64,000 nt of DNA from CAVRAZ01 sp963719135 (GTDB lineage: Bacteria > Pseudomonadota > Gammaproteobacteria > DSM-19610), in the NCBI GenBank assembly GCA_963719135.1, contig CAVRAZ010000001.1, positions 682,001-746,000 on the forward strand. Reading direction: 5' to 3'. The notes beneath the pieces are model-generated. The model saw only the letters and a list, made by a program, of their open reading frames with translations. It was not told the origin of the DNA and did no database searches. The translations under genes were made by a program, and so were the position numbers. The first letter of the stretch is position 1. Each line of letters starts with the position of its first letter. Below are positions 34,864-46,407 of the stretch, piece after piece.

Positions 34864-35004
34864 TGTTCTGACCCCGGTTTTGACCCCGGTTTTTGTCTCG
34901 GTTTTGGGGCTTTGTCCAGGCATGTCCCGGTAACGTACAATGGCGGCGCGAAAACAAACAAGAAGCCACACCACCTCATCATTGGAGACACGAAGGAGTT
35001 CCAG

Positions 35005-36942
35005 ATGTCCGACGAAAAGGTCTATCCGGTTTCCGCGGCGATCGCACGCCACGCGCACATCGACGCCGATGAATACGAGGACATGTACCGTCAGTCGATG
35101 GAGGAGCCGGCCGGGTTCTGGGCGGAACAGGCCGAACGGTTCCTGACCTGGACCAAACCCTGGAGCGAAGTCTGTCACTGGGATTTCAAAGTACCCGAAA
35201 TCCGCTGGTTCGCGGGCGCCGAATTGAACGCCTGCTACAACTGCATCGACCGCCACCTCGAAACACGCGGCGACGACGTTGCCATCATCTGGGAAAGCGA
35301 CGACCCCGCGGTCGACCGCTCCATTACCTACCGCGCGCTGTTCGATCAGGTCTGCCGTTTCGCGAACGTGTTGAAAGAGCGCGGTGTGAAGAAAGGCGAC
35401 CGCGTCTGCATCTACATGCCGATGATCCCCGAGGCGGCGTACGCGATGCTGGCGTGCGCGCGCATCGGCGCGGTGCACTCGGTCGTGTTCGGCGGTTTCT
35501 CGCCCGAATCGCTCAAGGACCGCATTCTCAACGCCGACTGCCGCGTGCTGGTCACCGCCGACGAAGGCGTGCGCGGCGGGCGCCATGTGCCGCTCAAGGC
35601 CAACGCCGACCAGGCACTCAAATCCTGTCCGAACGTGCACAGCGTGATCGTGGTGAAACGCACCGGCGGCGCCGTCGACTGGACGGCGGAGCGTGATCTG
35701 TGGCTGCACGAAGCGCTGCAGCAGGTCGACGCCGCCTGTCCGGCCGAACCGATGGACGCGGAAGCGCCCTTGTTCATTCTGTACACGTCCGGTTCGACCG
35801 GCAAACCCAAGGGTGTCCTGCACACCACCGGCGGCTACCTGCTTTACGCGGCGATGACCCACAAGTATGTCTTCGACTACCAGGACCACGAACACTTCTG
35901 GTGTACCGCCGACGTCGGCTGGGTCACCGGTCATACCTATATCGTCTATGGACCGCTGGCCAATGGCGCGACCACACTCATGTTCGAAGGCATTCCGACG
36001 TATCCGGATTCGTCGCGCTTCTGGCGTGTGTGCGACAAACACCAGGTCGCGACCTTCTACACGGCGCCGACGGCGATCCGCGCGCTGATGCGCGAGGGCG
36101 ACGGCCCGGTCAAGGCCGCGTCGCGCAAATCGCTGCGCCTGCTGGGTTCGGTCGGCGAACCGATCAACCCGGAAGCCTGGGAGTGGTACTACCACGTGGT
36201 CGGCGACGCACGCTGCCCCATCGTCGATACCTGGTGGCAGACGGAAACCGGCGGACATATGATCACCCCGCTGCCGGGCGCGACCCCGCTCAAGCCGGGC
36301 TCGGCCAGTAAACCCTTTTTCGGCGTCGCGCCGGCGCTGGTCGACAACGAGGGCCGCCTGCTCGAAGGCGAGGCGTCTGGCAATCTGGTCATCACGCAGT
36401 CCTGGCCGGGCCAGATGCGCACCGTCTACGGCGACCACAAGCGCTTCAAGGACACCTATTTCGCGACCTACCCCGGCATGTACTTCACGGGCGACGGCGC
36501 GCGCCGCGACAAGGACGGCTATTACTGGATCACCGGGCGCGTCGACGACGTGCTGAACGTCTCCGGGCACCGCCTCGGCACCGCCGAACTGGAAAGCGCG
36601 CTGGTGCTGCACGATGCGGTGGCCGAAGCCGCCGTTGTGGGGTTTCCGCACGAGATCAAGGGCCAGGGCATCTACGCCTACGTCACGCTGGTGAAGGGCT
36701 ACGAACCCAGTGAGGCGCTGCGCGCCGAGCTGGTAAAGCTGGTCCGCAAGGAAATCGGCGCCATCGCGTCGCCCGATTTCATCCAGTGGGCGCCCGGACT
36801 GCCGAAGACGCGCTCCGGAAAGATCATGCGCCGCATTCTGCGCAAGATCGCGGAGAACCGGATCGACGACCTGGGGGACATCAGCACGCTGGCCGATCCC
36901 GGCGTCGTCGAGGACCTGAAGACCAATCGCGCCAACCGCTGA
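35005..36942 (+). CDS. acs: Acetyl-CoA synthetase
   Basis: From MSDEKVYPV (ATG 35005 with GAAGGAG ahead) the protein has 645 residues, the usual length. It shows the ANL-family motifs: FILYTSGSTGKPKGVLHT near residues 255-272, the EHFWCTADVGWVTGHTYIVYG region, DTWWQTETGGHM near 410, TGDGARRDKDGYYWITGRVDD near 500-520, and the acetylation-sensitive lysine in PKTRSGKIMRRILRK near 600. It converts acetate, CoA and ATP to acetyl-CoA. A longer frame from 34855 would be encoded by repeat sequence and is rejected. The hydrolase gene follows after 4 bases. Confidence 0.95.
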   Translation: MSDEKVYPVSAAIARHAHIDADEYEDMYRQSMEEPAGFWAEQAERFLTWTKPWSEVCHWDFKVPEIRWFAGAELNACYNCIDRHLETRGDDVAIIWESDDPAVDRSITYRALFDQVCRFANVLKERGVKKGDRVCIYMPMIPEAAYAMLACARIGAVHSVVFGGFSPESLKDRILNADCRVLVTADEGVRGGRHVPLKANADQALKSCPNVHSVIVVKRTGGAVDWTAERDLWLHEALQQVDAACPAEPMDAEAPLFILYTSGSTGKPKGVLHTTGGYLLYAAMTHKYVFDYQDHEHFWCTADVGWVTGHTYIVYGPLANGATTLMFEGIPTYPDSSRFWRVCDKHQVATFYTAPTAIRALMREGDGPVKAASRKSLRLLGSVGEPINPEAWEWYYHVVGDARCPIVDTWWQTETGGHMITPLPGATPLKPGSASKPFFGVAPALVDNEGRLLEGEASGNLVITQSWPGQMRTVYGDHKRFKDTYFATYPGMYFTGDGARRDKDGYYWITGRVDDVLNVSGHRLGTAELESALVLHDAVAEAAVVGFPHEIKGQGIYAYVTLVKGYEPSEALRAELVKLVRKEIGAIASPDFIQWAPGLPKTRSGKIMRRILRKIAENRIDDLGDISTLADPGVVEDLKTNRANR

Positions 36943-36946
36943 TCGA

Positions 36947-37927
36947 ATGGCGCCCGCCGGAGGTGCGATCGTCACGAGCGGCTTCCGCCCCGCCTGGTGG
37001 CTGCCCGGCGCGCACGCGCAGACGATCCATCCGTTTCTGGCGGGCCGGGAATCGCCACCGCCGCTGACGCGCGAGCGGCTGGAACTCGAAGACGGCGATT
37101 TTCTCGACCTCGACTGGACCGCGGATACCGGAAACGCGGTGGTGCTGGTGATTCACGGGCTGGAGGGTTCGGTCAGATCGCACTATGCCGCACGCCTGCT
37201 GAACCGCCTCGCCGGCGCCGGATTCACCGCGTTGTTCATGCATCTGCGCGGGTGCAGCGGCGTTCCCAACCGGCTGCCGCGCCGCTACCATTCGGGCGAG
37301 ACCGGCGATCTCGATACCGTCGTGCGCCGGGTGACGCTGCGTTTTCCCGAGCGCGCGCTGCACATCGTCGGGTTTTCGCTGGGCGGCAACATTCTGCTCA
37401 AATGGCTGGGCGAACAGGGCGAGCACGCGCCGGTGCACAGTGCCGTCGCGGTTTCGGTGCCGTTCTGGCTGGACAGCGCCGCGACGCGTCTGGAGCATGG
37501 CTTTTCGCGCGGCTACCAGCGTTACCTGCTGCGCAAACTCTGCGACGCGCTTGCGGAGAAGCTGAAACAGGTATCGGTGCCGGCGCTCGACCCGACGGTG
37601 CTGGAAAACATTCACACGCTGCGCGACTTCGATAACGCGGTGACCGCCCCGCTGCACGGTTTTCGCGACGCCGACGATTATTACCGCCGGTCCAGTTGCC
37701 GGCAGTTCCTGCAGGGCATCCGGAAGCCCACATTGATCCTGCACGCGCGCAACGATCCTTTCATGTATCCGGACGTGGTTCCGACCGCCGCCGAACTTTC
37801 GGACAGCGTGCGGCTGGAACTCAGCCGCGACGGCGGCCATGTCGGCTTCGTCGGCGGCCGCTGGCCCTGGGCGCCGCGCTATTGGGTACACGAGCGTATC
37901 TGCAACTATCTGCTGGCCAGGTCGTAA
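36947..37927 (+). CDS. Alpha/beta hydrolase, YheT family
   Basis: The 326-residue protein matches the YheT/UPF0017 hydrolases: FRPAWWLPGAHAQTIHPFL near residues 12-30, VVLVIHGLEGSVRSHYA near 62-78 (oxyanion region), the nucleophile elbow IVGFSLGGNILLKWLGE near 140-156, FDNAVTAPLHGFRDADDYYRRSS near 225-247, catalytic aspartate in ILHARNDPFM, and catalytic histidine in DGGHVGFVGG near 300. The substrate is unknown; related enzymes act on esters. It is translationally close to acs (4 bases), so likely co-expressed. Confidence 0.88.
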   Translation: MAPAGGAIVTSGFRPAWWLPGAHAQTIHPFLAGRESPPPLTRERLELEDGDFLDLDWTADTGNAVVLVIHGLEGSVRSHYAARLLNRLAGAGFTALFMHLRGCSGVPNRLPRRYHSGETGDLDTVVRRVTLRFPERALHIVGFSLGGNILLKWLGEQGEHAPVHSAVAVSVPFWLDSAATRLEHGFSRGYQRYLLRKLCDALAEKLKQVSVPALDPTVLENIHTLRDFDNAVTAPLHGFRDADDYYRRSSCRQFLQGIRKPTLILHARNDPFMYPDVVPTAAELSDSVRLELSRDGGHVGFVGGRWPWAPRYWVHERICNYLLARS

Positions 37928-38570
37928 GGAAGGCTGAAAACACAGGTACAAACCCTTTCATTACCGCAAAGGCGCGCGAAGGCGCGCAAAGTAAAGACTC
38001 CATGGCCGCTACCTCCGGGGACATCGATGTCCCGAAGTTCGGCGCCAATCCAAAACCCGCGATAATCTGTAGTTGCAAAGGCAGGCGGAGAGCGGCGAAG
38101 TCAAAGGTCTGAACTCCACCCTCCGTCCGGATCCTTGTCCTCTTGCCGGACGCCGAGCCAACCGCTGCGAATGCGTGGGTCGACCGAGTCGCAGCACCCG
38201 CCCTAAGCGCGCCGATTGGGCCAAGCGCAGCGAAGCCCGCTGCCGTGCCTCCCGTCGTTGGGCTGCGCCGCGCTCCGCTTAATCCGGGCAGTGAACCGCG
38301 GCGCCGGCGAAGAGATACTTCGCGCGCCTTGGCGGTGAATTATTCTTTAATCCCCAGCACCTTCGCGTCGCCTCCAAACGCGCGCCCGTCTCAAGCCGGA
38401 CTGCCGCGCGCCGATAGCTCCCCAGACAAAAGACGGGCTCAGGCACTGGACGCATTTCCCACCGTGAGCACGTTTCGGGGTCTCCGGCAGCGTTCCCGCC
38501 GGACACCGCGCCCGCACCATCGGACGGTGTTCCCCCTTTCGCGATCGGCTTGCATACGGGATTGACCCAT
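37928..38570. repeat. Long intergenic region with inverted AAGGCGCGCGAAGG repeats
   Basis: No protein-like frame is visible in 640 bases. Related arms CCGCAAAGGCGCGCGAAGG (37966-37984) and, inverted, TTCGCGCGCCTTGGCGG (38315-38331) enclose about 330 bases, the same architecture as 27699-28092. Inside is an inverted pair based on AGCGCAGCGAAGCCCG and TTGGGCTGCGCCGCGCT (38220-38276). The promoter of the downstream gene should lie near 38500-38560. Confidence 0.6.
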
Positions 38571-39920
38571 ATGACTATTCTTGACTTTTCCAAGGCCACC
38601 GCGCTGAGCTGCCTGCTGGTGCTCGGGGCCACCACCGGACGCGCCGACGAGGCCGATATCTATTCAGTGCAGTTTTCCGAGGACGGAAAATACCTGATCA
38701 CCGGCGGCAGCGGCGGCTATACGCTGGCGAAGTCCGAAGACCACTCGGGCGGCATCAAGATCTGGAACAGCACGTCCGGTGAACTCGTCGAGGCCATGGG
38801 CAAACGCGACGATCTGGACGCGATGTTCGGCAGCAACTACGGCCGCGTCGGCGACCAGCGCTGGGGCATCAGCAACTTCAAGGACGTGGTGTTGACCGGC
38901 AACTACCCGGACGGCAAGATCCTGCTGCTGCCCAGTTCGCTGGGCTACATGGCCGATCCGAACGACGTGCGCATGCCCGATCGTGTCGGTGCCCAGCTCG
39001 ACATTCGCGGCCGGGGCATCAAACCAATCGACTTCAAGCGCTTTACCAGCGTGCACGGCGACTGCGGAGCCGGCGCGGCACTGCCCGACTTCATCGGCCC
39101 CATCGTGCCGTCAGAAAACGGCCGGTACGCCGGTATCGTGGTCAACACCTGCCATGTGCGCAAGCTCGGCGACGCTACCGAGCGTCGGGAATACACCTCG
39201 GATCTGCACATCATGAACCTGGCGACGTTCGTGGTCAGCCGTTCGTTTAACAACATCGACGCCGGCCTGTACGCGCTTGGCGTCAGCAACAACGGCGAAC
39301 GCGCCGCGTTCGTCGGCCGCGACCGGTTTGCCGTGCTGGAAGTCGGTAGCGGAGCGGAACGCGTCATCGAGACTTATCCGGCCGGTGACTATCTGATACC
39401 GCGCCAGTTCAGCACGCTGAAGTTCAGCAGCGACGGCAGCAAACTGATTTCGCTGGATACTGTTCTGGATATCGACAGCGGCACCGAAACGCCGCTCAAG
39501 TGGGTGTCGACCAACACCCGGAAACCGCGCCGCATCTCCAACATCAAGATCGCGCCGGACCTGAGTTACTTCTCGATCGTCGTTCCGAAGCGTTCGCTCG
39601 TCGTGTTCGGCGAGGACGGGCTTCCGCAGTCCTACGGCGCGGCCGACAAGGTCATGCTGTTGAATGCCCGCACCGGCAAACAGATCGAACTGGATGTAAC
39701 CGACTCCATGACGGAGGGCAAGCGTTGTGTCACCGACATCTCGCCGGACAGCGAGCGTGTTGTGGTGGGATGCAAGGGGGGAGTCCTGCGCGTATACGAT
39801 GCGCGCAGCGGCGCGATCATATGGAAAAACCACAATACAGGCGCCAGGGACAAGGACCGGGAGTATAGACAGGCGCGGACCGCTGCGGTCGGTCCGGCCA
39901 TACTGATGACGCAGCGATAA
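38571..39920 (+). CDS. Exported WD40-like beta-propeller protein
   Basis: Starting at MTILDFSKA (38571), the protein has 449 residues with a hydrophobic leader (TALSCLLVLGATTGRADE) suggesting export. The body has WD40-like repeats: IYSVQFSEDGKYLITGGSGG near 32-51, GGIKIWNSTSGELVE near 60-75, LKFSSDGSKLISLDTVLDIDSG near 285, ISPDSERVVVGCKGGVLRVYDARSGAIIW near the C-terminus (all partial). I do not recognise a specific family; a protein-binding scaffold is the usual role. It converges on pnp with a shared terminator between them. Confidence 0.7.
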   Translation: MTILDFSKATALSCLLVLGATTGRADEADIYSVQFSEDGKYLITGGSGGYTLAKSEDHSGGIKIWNSTSGELVEAMGKRDDLDAMFGSNYGRVGDQRWGISNFKDVVLTGNYPDGKILLLPSSLGYMADPNDVRMPDRVGAQLDIRGRGIKPIDFKRFTSVHGDCGAGAALPDFIGPIVPSENGRYAGIVVNTCHVRKLGDATERREYTSDLHIMNLATFVVSRSFNNIDAGLYALGVSNNGERAAFVGRDRFAVLEVGSGAERVIETYPAGDYLIPRQFSTLKFSSDGSKLISLDTVLDIDSGTETPLKWVSTNTRKPRRISNIKIAPDLSYFSIVVPKRSLVVFGEDGLPQSYGAADKVMLLNARTGKQIELDVTDSMTEGKRCVTDISPDSERVVVGCKGGVLRVYDARSGAIIWKNHNTGARDKDREYRQARTAAVGPAILMTQR

Positions 39921-39947
39921 TCAGTCGGGTCGGGCTTTTGGACGAAA

Positions 39948-39976
39948 TAAAAAAGGGCCGTTCAGGCCCTTTTTCT
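39948..39976. terminator. Bidirectional Rho-independent terminator
   Basis: Stem AAAAGGGCC, loop GTTCA, stem GGCCCTTTTT (39951-39974), with A runs before and T runs after. It can stop transcription of the beta-propeller gene on + and of pnp on -. Confidence 0.9.
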
Positions 39977-39998
39977 ATTGCGGCGAACGCGCTGCGGG

Positions 39999-42083
39999 CT
40001 ATTCGATCGAGACCGCTTTCATGCTGAGCCGGATGCGGCCCTGCTTGTCGACTTCCAGCACCTTGACCTTGACCGTGTCGCCTTCGGAGAGTTTGTCGCT
40101 CACCTTCTCGACGCGTTCGTCGGAGATCTGGGAAATGTGCACCAGACCGTCCTTGCCCGGCAGGATAGTGACGAAGGCACCGAAGTCCATGAGCTTGACG
40201 ACCCTGCCCTCATAGATGCTGCCGACTTCCACGTCGGCGGTGAGCTGCTCGATGCGGCGGCGCGCCTCTTCGCCGCGCGCGCTGTCGACCGAAGCGATCT
40301 TGACGATGCCGCTGTCGTCGATATCGATGCTGGTGCCGGTCTCTTCGGTGATGGCCCGGATCGTGGCGCCGCCCTTGCCGATGACATCGCGAATCCGTTC
40401 GGGATTGATCTTCATGGTGATATAGCGCGGCGCGAACTCCGACATTTCCTGGCGCGGCACGGCAATGGCCTCGTTCATCTTCCCGAGGATGTGCAGCCGT
40501 GCGGCGTGGGCCTGGGCCAGCGCCTTGTCCATGATCTCGCGGGTGATGCCATCGATCTTGATATCCATCTGCAGCGCGGTGACGCCCGTGGACGTGCCGG
40601 CCACCTTGAAATCCATGTCGCCCAGGTGATCCTCGTCGCCGACGATGTCGGTCAGAACCGCATAGCCGTCGCCTTCCTTGATCAGGCCCATGGCCACGCC
40701 GGCGACCGGCGCTCTCAGGGGCACACCGGCGTCCATCAGCGCCAGGCTGCTGCCGCACACGCTGGCCATCGAACTGGAACCGTTGGATTCGGTGATCTCC
40801 GACACCACGCGGACACTGTAGGGAAATTCGGAAGGCGAGGGCATGACCGCCGCGACACCGCGCTTGGCCAGGCGGCCGTGGCCGATCTCGCGACGCTTGG
40901 GGCTGCCTACACGGCCGGTCTCGCCGACGCAGAACGGCGGAAAATTGTAGTGCAGCATGAAGTGCTCGCGGTACTCGCCCTGCAACGCGTCGATGATCTG
41001 TGCATCGCGCTCGGTGCCCAGCGTGGTCACGACCACCGCCTGGGTTTCACCGCGTGTGAACAGCGCCGAGCCGTGCGTGCGCGGCAAGACGCCGGTGCGA
41101 ACGCTGATCGGCCGGACGGTTTCGGTGTCGCGGCCGTCGATGCGCGGCTTGCCCGCGAGAATGCGCCCGCGCACGATCGACTTTTCCAGTTTCTCGATGG
41201 CGCCGCGCACTTCCTCGTCGGAATGGCCGCTGTCTTCGGTAACCAGCTTGTGCATGACAACATCGCGGATCTGGTCCAGGCGCGCATACCGCTGCTGCTT
41301 GTCGGCGATCTGATAAGCCTCGCCGAAATCACGCTCGGCGGCCGCGGCAACCGCGCCGGCCAGGGCATCGTTGCCCACCGCCGGCGCCCATTCCCACGGC
41401 GTGGGATTGACCGCGGCGACCAGTTCGCGAATGGCGGCGATGGCCGTCTGCATCTGTTCGTGGCCATACATCACGGAGCCCAGCATCACGGCTTCCGGCA
41501 GCTCCTTGGCCTCGGACTCGACCATGAGGACCGCAGTCTCGGTACCGGCGACCACCAGGTCGAGCTGCGAACTCTCGAGCTGGGTCGCGCTGGGGTTGAG
41601 CACGTACTGGCCGTCGACATAGCCGACGCGGGCAGCGCCGACCGGGCCGTTGAACGGCAGACCTGAAATCGACAACGCCGCGGACGCGCCCAGCAGCGAC
41701 GCGATATCCGGATCGATTTCCGGATCGACCGACATCACCGTCGCGATGATCTGCACTTCGTTGGTGAACCCCGTCGGGAACAGTGGCCGGATCGGCCGGT
41801 CGATCAGGCGCGAGACCAGCGTCTCTTTTTCGCTCGGACGGCCCTCGCGGCGGAAAAAACCGCCGGGGATGCGGCCGGCGGCATAGGCGCGCTCCTGATA
41901 GTCGACGGTCAGCGGGAAGAAATCACGGCCTTCGCTGCCGCGCTTCATGCCGACGGCGGTGACCATGACGACGGTGTCGCCCATGCTGACCATGACGGCA
42001 CCGGATGCCTGGCGGGCGATCTCGCCGGTTTCGAAAGTGACGGTGTGACCGCCGTACTGGAACGATTTCTTGATCGGGTTCAC
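39999..42083 (-). CDS. pnp: Polyribonucleotide nucleotidyltransferase (PNPase)
   Basis: The 694-residue protein has two RNase PH domains (VSMGDTVVMVTAVG near 30; EITESNGSSSMASVCGSSLALMDAGVP near 430-455 with the phosphate-binding SSS), a KH domain (RDVIGKGGATIRAITEETG near 560) and an S1 domain (VGSIYEGRVVKLMDFGAFVTILPGKDGLVHISQIS in parts, near 620-655). It degrades RNA 3' to 5' with phosphate. It follows rpsO after 46 bases, the conserved order, and ends at a bidirectional terminator. Confidence 0.97.
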   Translation of the reverse strand: MNPIKKSFQYGGHTVTFETGEIARQASGAVMVSMGDTVVMVTAVGMKRGSEGRDFFPLTVDYQERAYAAGRIPGGFFRREGRPSEKETLVSRLIDRPIRPLFPTGFTNEVQIIATVMSVDPEIDPDIASLLGASAALSISGLPFNGPVGAARVGYVDGQYVLNPSATQLESSQLDLVVAGTETAVLMVESEAKELPEAVMLGSVMYGHEQMQTAIAAIRELVAAVNPTPWEWAPAVGNDALAGAVAAAAERDFGEAYQIADKQQRYARLDQIRDVVMHKLVTEDSGHSDEEVRGAIEKLEKSIVRGRILAGKPRIDGRDTETVRPISVRTGVLPRTHGSALFTRGETQAVVVTTLGTERDAQIIDALQGEYREHFMLHYNFPPFCVGETGRVGSPKRREIGHGRLAKRGVAAVMPSPSEFPYSVRVVSEITESNGSSSMASVCGSSLALMDAGVPLRAPVAGVAMGLIKEGDGYAVLTDIVGDEDHLGDMDFKVAGTSTGVTALQMDIKIDGITREIMDKALAQAHAARLHILGKMNEAIAVPRQEMSEFAPRYITMKINPERIRDVIGKGGATIRAITEETGTSIDIDDSGIVKIASVDSARGEEARRRIEQLTADVEVGSIYEGRVVKLMDFGAFVTILPGKDGLVHISQISDERVEKVSDKLSEGDTVKVKVLEVDKQGRIRLSMKAVSIE

Positions 42084-42129
42084 TTGGCTGTCCTGCGATT
42101 GAATACTGCGCGTGGGCGGGAGAGGAAGA

Positions 42130-42399
42130 TCAGCGACGCAGGCCGAGACGGCTTATCAGCGACTGGTAGCGATCGACATTCTTGGTCTTAAGATAATCGA
42201 GCAGTTTGCGGCGATTACTTACCATCCGCAACAGACCCTGGCGCGAATGGTGGTCGTTCTTGTGCGTCTGAAAATGTTCGGTCAACTGTTGAATGTTGGC
42301 AGACAGCAGCGCGATCTGCACTTCGGGGGATCCGGTGTCACCCACCGAGCGCTGATAGTCCTTGACGATCTGCCCCTTTTGTTCGTTATTCAGTGCCAT
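42130..42399 (-). CDS. rpsO: Ribosomal protein S15
   Basis: The 89-residue protein is a complete S15: MALNNEQKGQIVKDYQR, DTGSPEVQIALLSANIQQLTEHFQTHKNDHHSRQGLLRMV in parts, and the end RYQSLISRLGLRR. It binds 16S rRNA in the small-subunit platform. It sits between truB and pnp as in other proteobacteria; the 82-base gap upstream contains a hairpin with a weak T-run. Confidence 0.97.
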   Translation of the reverse strand: MALNNEQKGQIVKDYQRSVGDTGSPEVQIALLSANIQQLTEHFQTHKNDHHSRQGLLRMVSNRRKLLDYLKTKNVDRYQSLISRLGLRR

Positions 42400-42439
42400 T
42401 GGCTCAAAACTCCAGAAATCGTTCCGCGACGAAGCCGCG

Positions 42440-42465
42440 TATTTTAACCGCCGGCACCTGCCGGC
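42440..42465 (-). terminator. Candidate terminator/attenuator between truB and rpsO
   Basis: On the minus strand GCCGGC, loop AGGT, GCCGGC (42450-42465) is followed by GGTTAAAAT. The T-tract is short, so partial termination or mRNA processing is as likely as full termination. Confidence 0.4.
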
Positions 42466-42481
42466 TCAATAGTTTGGGGGG

Positions 42482-43403
42482 TTATCCCGATTTCAGCAGA
42501 CGCCGGGGCGCCACGCGCCCGTCGTCGATGATCTCGCCCATGCCCAGAAAGGTCCGGTCGCCGACATAAAGCCGCACCCACCCGCTGGTGGGCGCGCGCG
42601 GCACCAGCACCGGCTGTCCCTGGCGCAGATAGAAGGCCGCGTCGCTGGTCAGGTTCACGTCCGGCCACTGAACCAGCGCCGATTCCACCGGAAGCAACAA
42701 CTTGTCCAGGGCCGCCCGGTCCTCGCTGTAGAGCGACTCGAGCCGCGCCATGGTCACCATCTGGTCCTCGCGGTAAGGACCAACCAGGGTCCGGCGCAGG
42801 CCGGTGACGTGCGCACCGCAGCCCAGCGCTTCGCCGATATCCTCGGCCAGCGTGCGGACATAGGTGCCCTTGGAACAGTGCGCCTCGAACTCGAGGCAGT
42901 CGCCCTCGAGCCTGCCCAGGGTCAGCTCGTGGATCAGCACCTCACGCGGGTTCCGTTCCACTTCAACGCCTTGGCGCGCCAGGGCATAGAGGCGCCGGCC
43001 GCGGTGCTTGAGCGCCGAATACATCGGCGGTATCTGCGAGATCGCGCCGCGGAAGCGCTCGAAGACCGCCTCGACCTGGGCCTCGGTGTACCGGCCCACC
43101 GGCCGCGTCTCCACGACCTCGCCTTCGGCGTCGCCGGTGTTGGTCCGCTCGCCCAGCCTGCAGCGCACCCAGTAGTGCTTGTCGGCGTCGAGCAGGAAGC
43201 CCGATGCCTTGGTCGCCTCGCCCAGGCAGATCGGCAGCATGCCCGAGGCCAGCGGGTCGAGGCTGCCCGTATGTCCGGCCTTGCGGGCGAAATACAGCCG
43301 CTTGACGTGTTGCAGCGCATCGTTCGAACGTCAAGCCGGACGGTTTGTCCAGAAGCAGGATGCCCTGCACCGGTCTGCCTTTTGCTCTACGCGCCGCCAT
43401 CAT
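42482..43403 (-). pseudogene. truB: tRNA pseudouridine-55 synthase, single-base frameshift
   Basis: The downstream frame (from about 43327) gives most of TruB, including the PUA-type C-terminus, and the frame from ATG 43403 gives the N-terminus MMAARRAKGRPVQGILLLDKPSGLT. Removing one T of the TT at 43327-43328 (coding strand) joins them to read PSGLTSNDALQHVKRL and on to GSLDPLASGMLPICLGEATK, a normal 306-residue TruB with the catalytic aspartate in GSLDPLA. As given, a start at MLPICL would lack that aspartate. A real mutation is possible because truB is dispensable in some bacteria; a sequence error is at least as likely. The ATG overlaps the rbfA stop by one base. Confidence 0.85.
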
Positions 43404-43801
43404 CAGTCGTCACTCTCGTCCTCGGGACCGTCGCCGTCGGTTTCGTGGTGATCCCGTTTCACCGCCCGGTCGATCAATGCACTCATGCGCGCACCTTCCT
43501 CCAGCGAATGATCCTGGAGGAAATGCAGTTGCGGCACGCTGCGCATGACCACGCGCTGTCCCAGCATGTGCCGCAGATAAGGCGCCGCATGATTCAATAC
43601 GCGCAGCGCCTCGTCGGCGGCCTCGCTGTCACCCAGCGTGGAGAAGAACACCTTCGCGTGCGAAAGATCGCGCGAGACCTCGACCCCCGAAATACTGATC
43701 AGCCCCAGCCGGGGCTCCTGGATTTCGCTGCGCACCAGCGCCGCCAGCTCGCGCTGGATCTGCTCGCCGACGCGTCGTGATCGGGAAAATTCTCGTGGCA
43801 T
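43403..43801 (-). CDS. rbfA: Ribosome-binding factor A
   Basis: The 132-residue protein is RbfA, which assists 16S rRNA 5'-end maturation. It shows the KH-like fold signatures REFSRSRRVGEQIQRELAAL, the SHAKVFFSTLGD strand near 48, and LRHMLGQRVVMRSVPQLHFLQD near 76-97 (in parts). The C-terminus is an acidic tail (DGDGPEDESDD), as in many gammaproteobacteria. It lies between infB and truB; its TGA overlaps the truB ATG. Confidence 0.95.
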   Translation of the reverse strand: MPREFSRSRRVGEQIQRELAALVRSEIQEPRLGLISISGVEVSRDLSHAKVFFSTLGDSEAADEALRVLNHAAPYLRHMLGQRVVMRSVPQLHFLQDHSLEEGARMSALIDRAVKRDHHETDGDGPEDESDD

Positions 43802-43868
43802 GGTCGTTTCGGTGCGTCGGAAGTTTCGGAGCAGGTCGCGGGCGCACGCCCGTGACCCGTGCGGCCGT

Positions 43869-46382
<2,514 letters not shown>

Positions 46383-46407
46383 CGAACGTTTCTCCCGGAG
46401 AACCTCT

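Noticed and set aside
34795..36975. A 726-codon open frame on - opposite acs
   Set aside because: It reads the antisense of a clear acetyl-CoA synthetase and has no recognisable family; a shadow.
39978..41666. A 562-codon open frame on + opposite pnp
   Set aside because: Antisense shadow; pnp is complete on the other strand.
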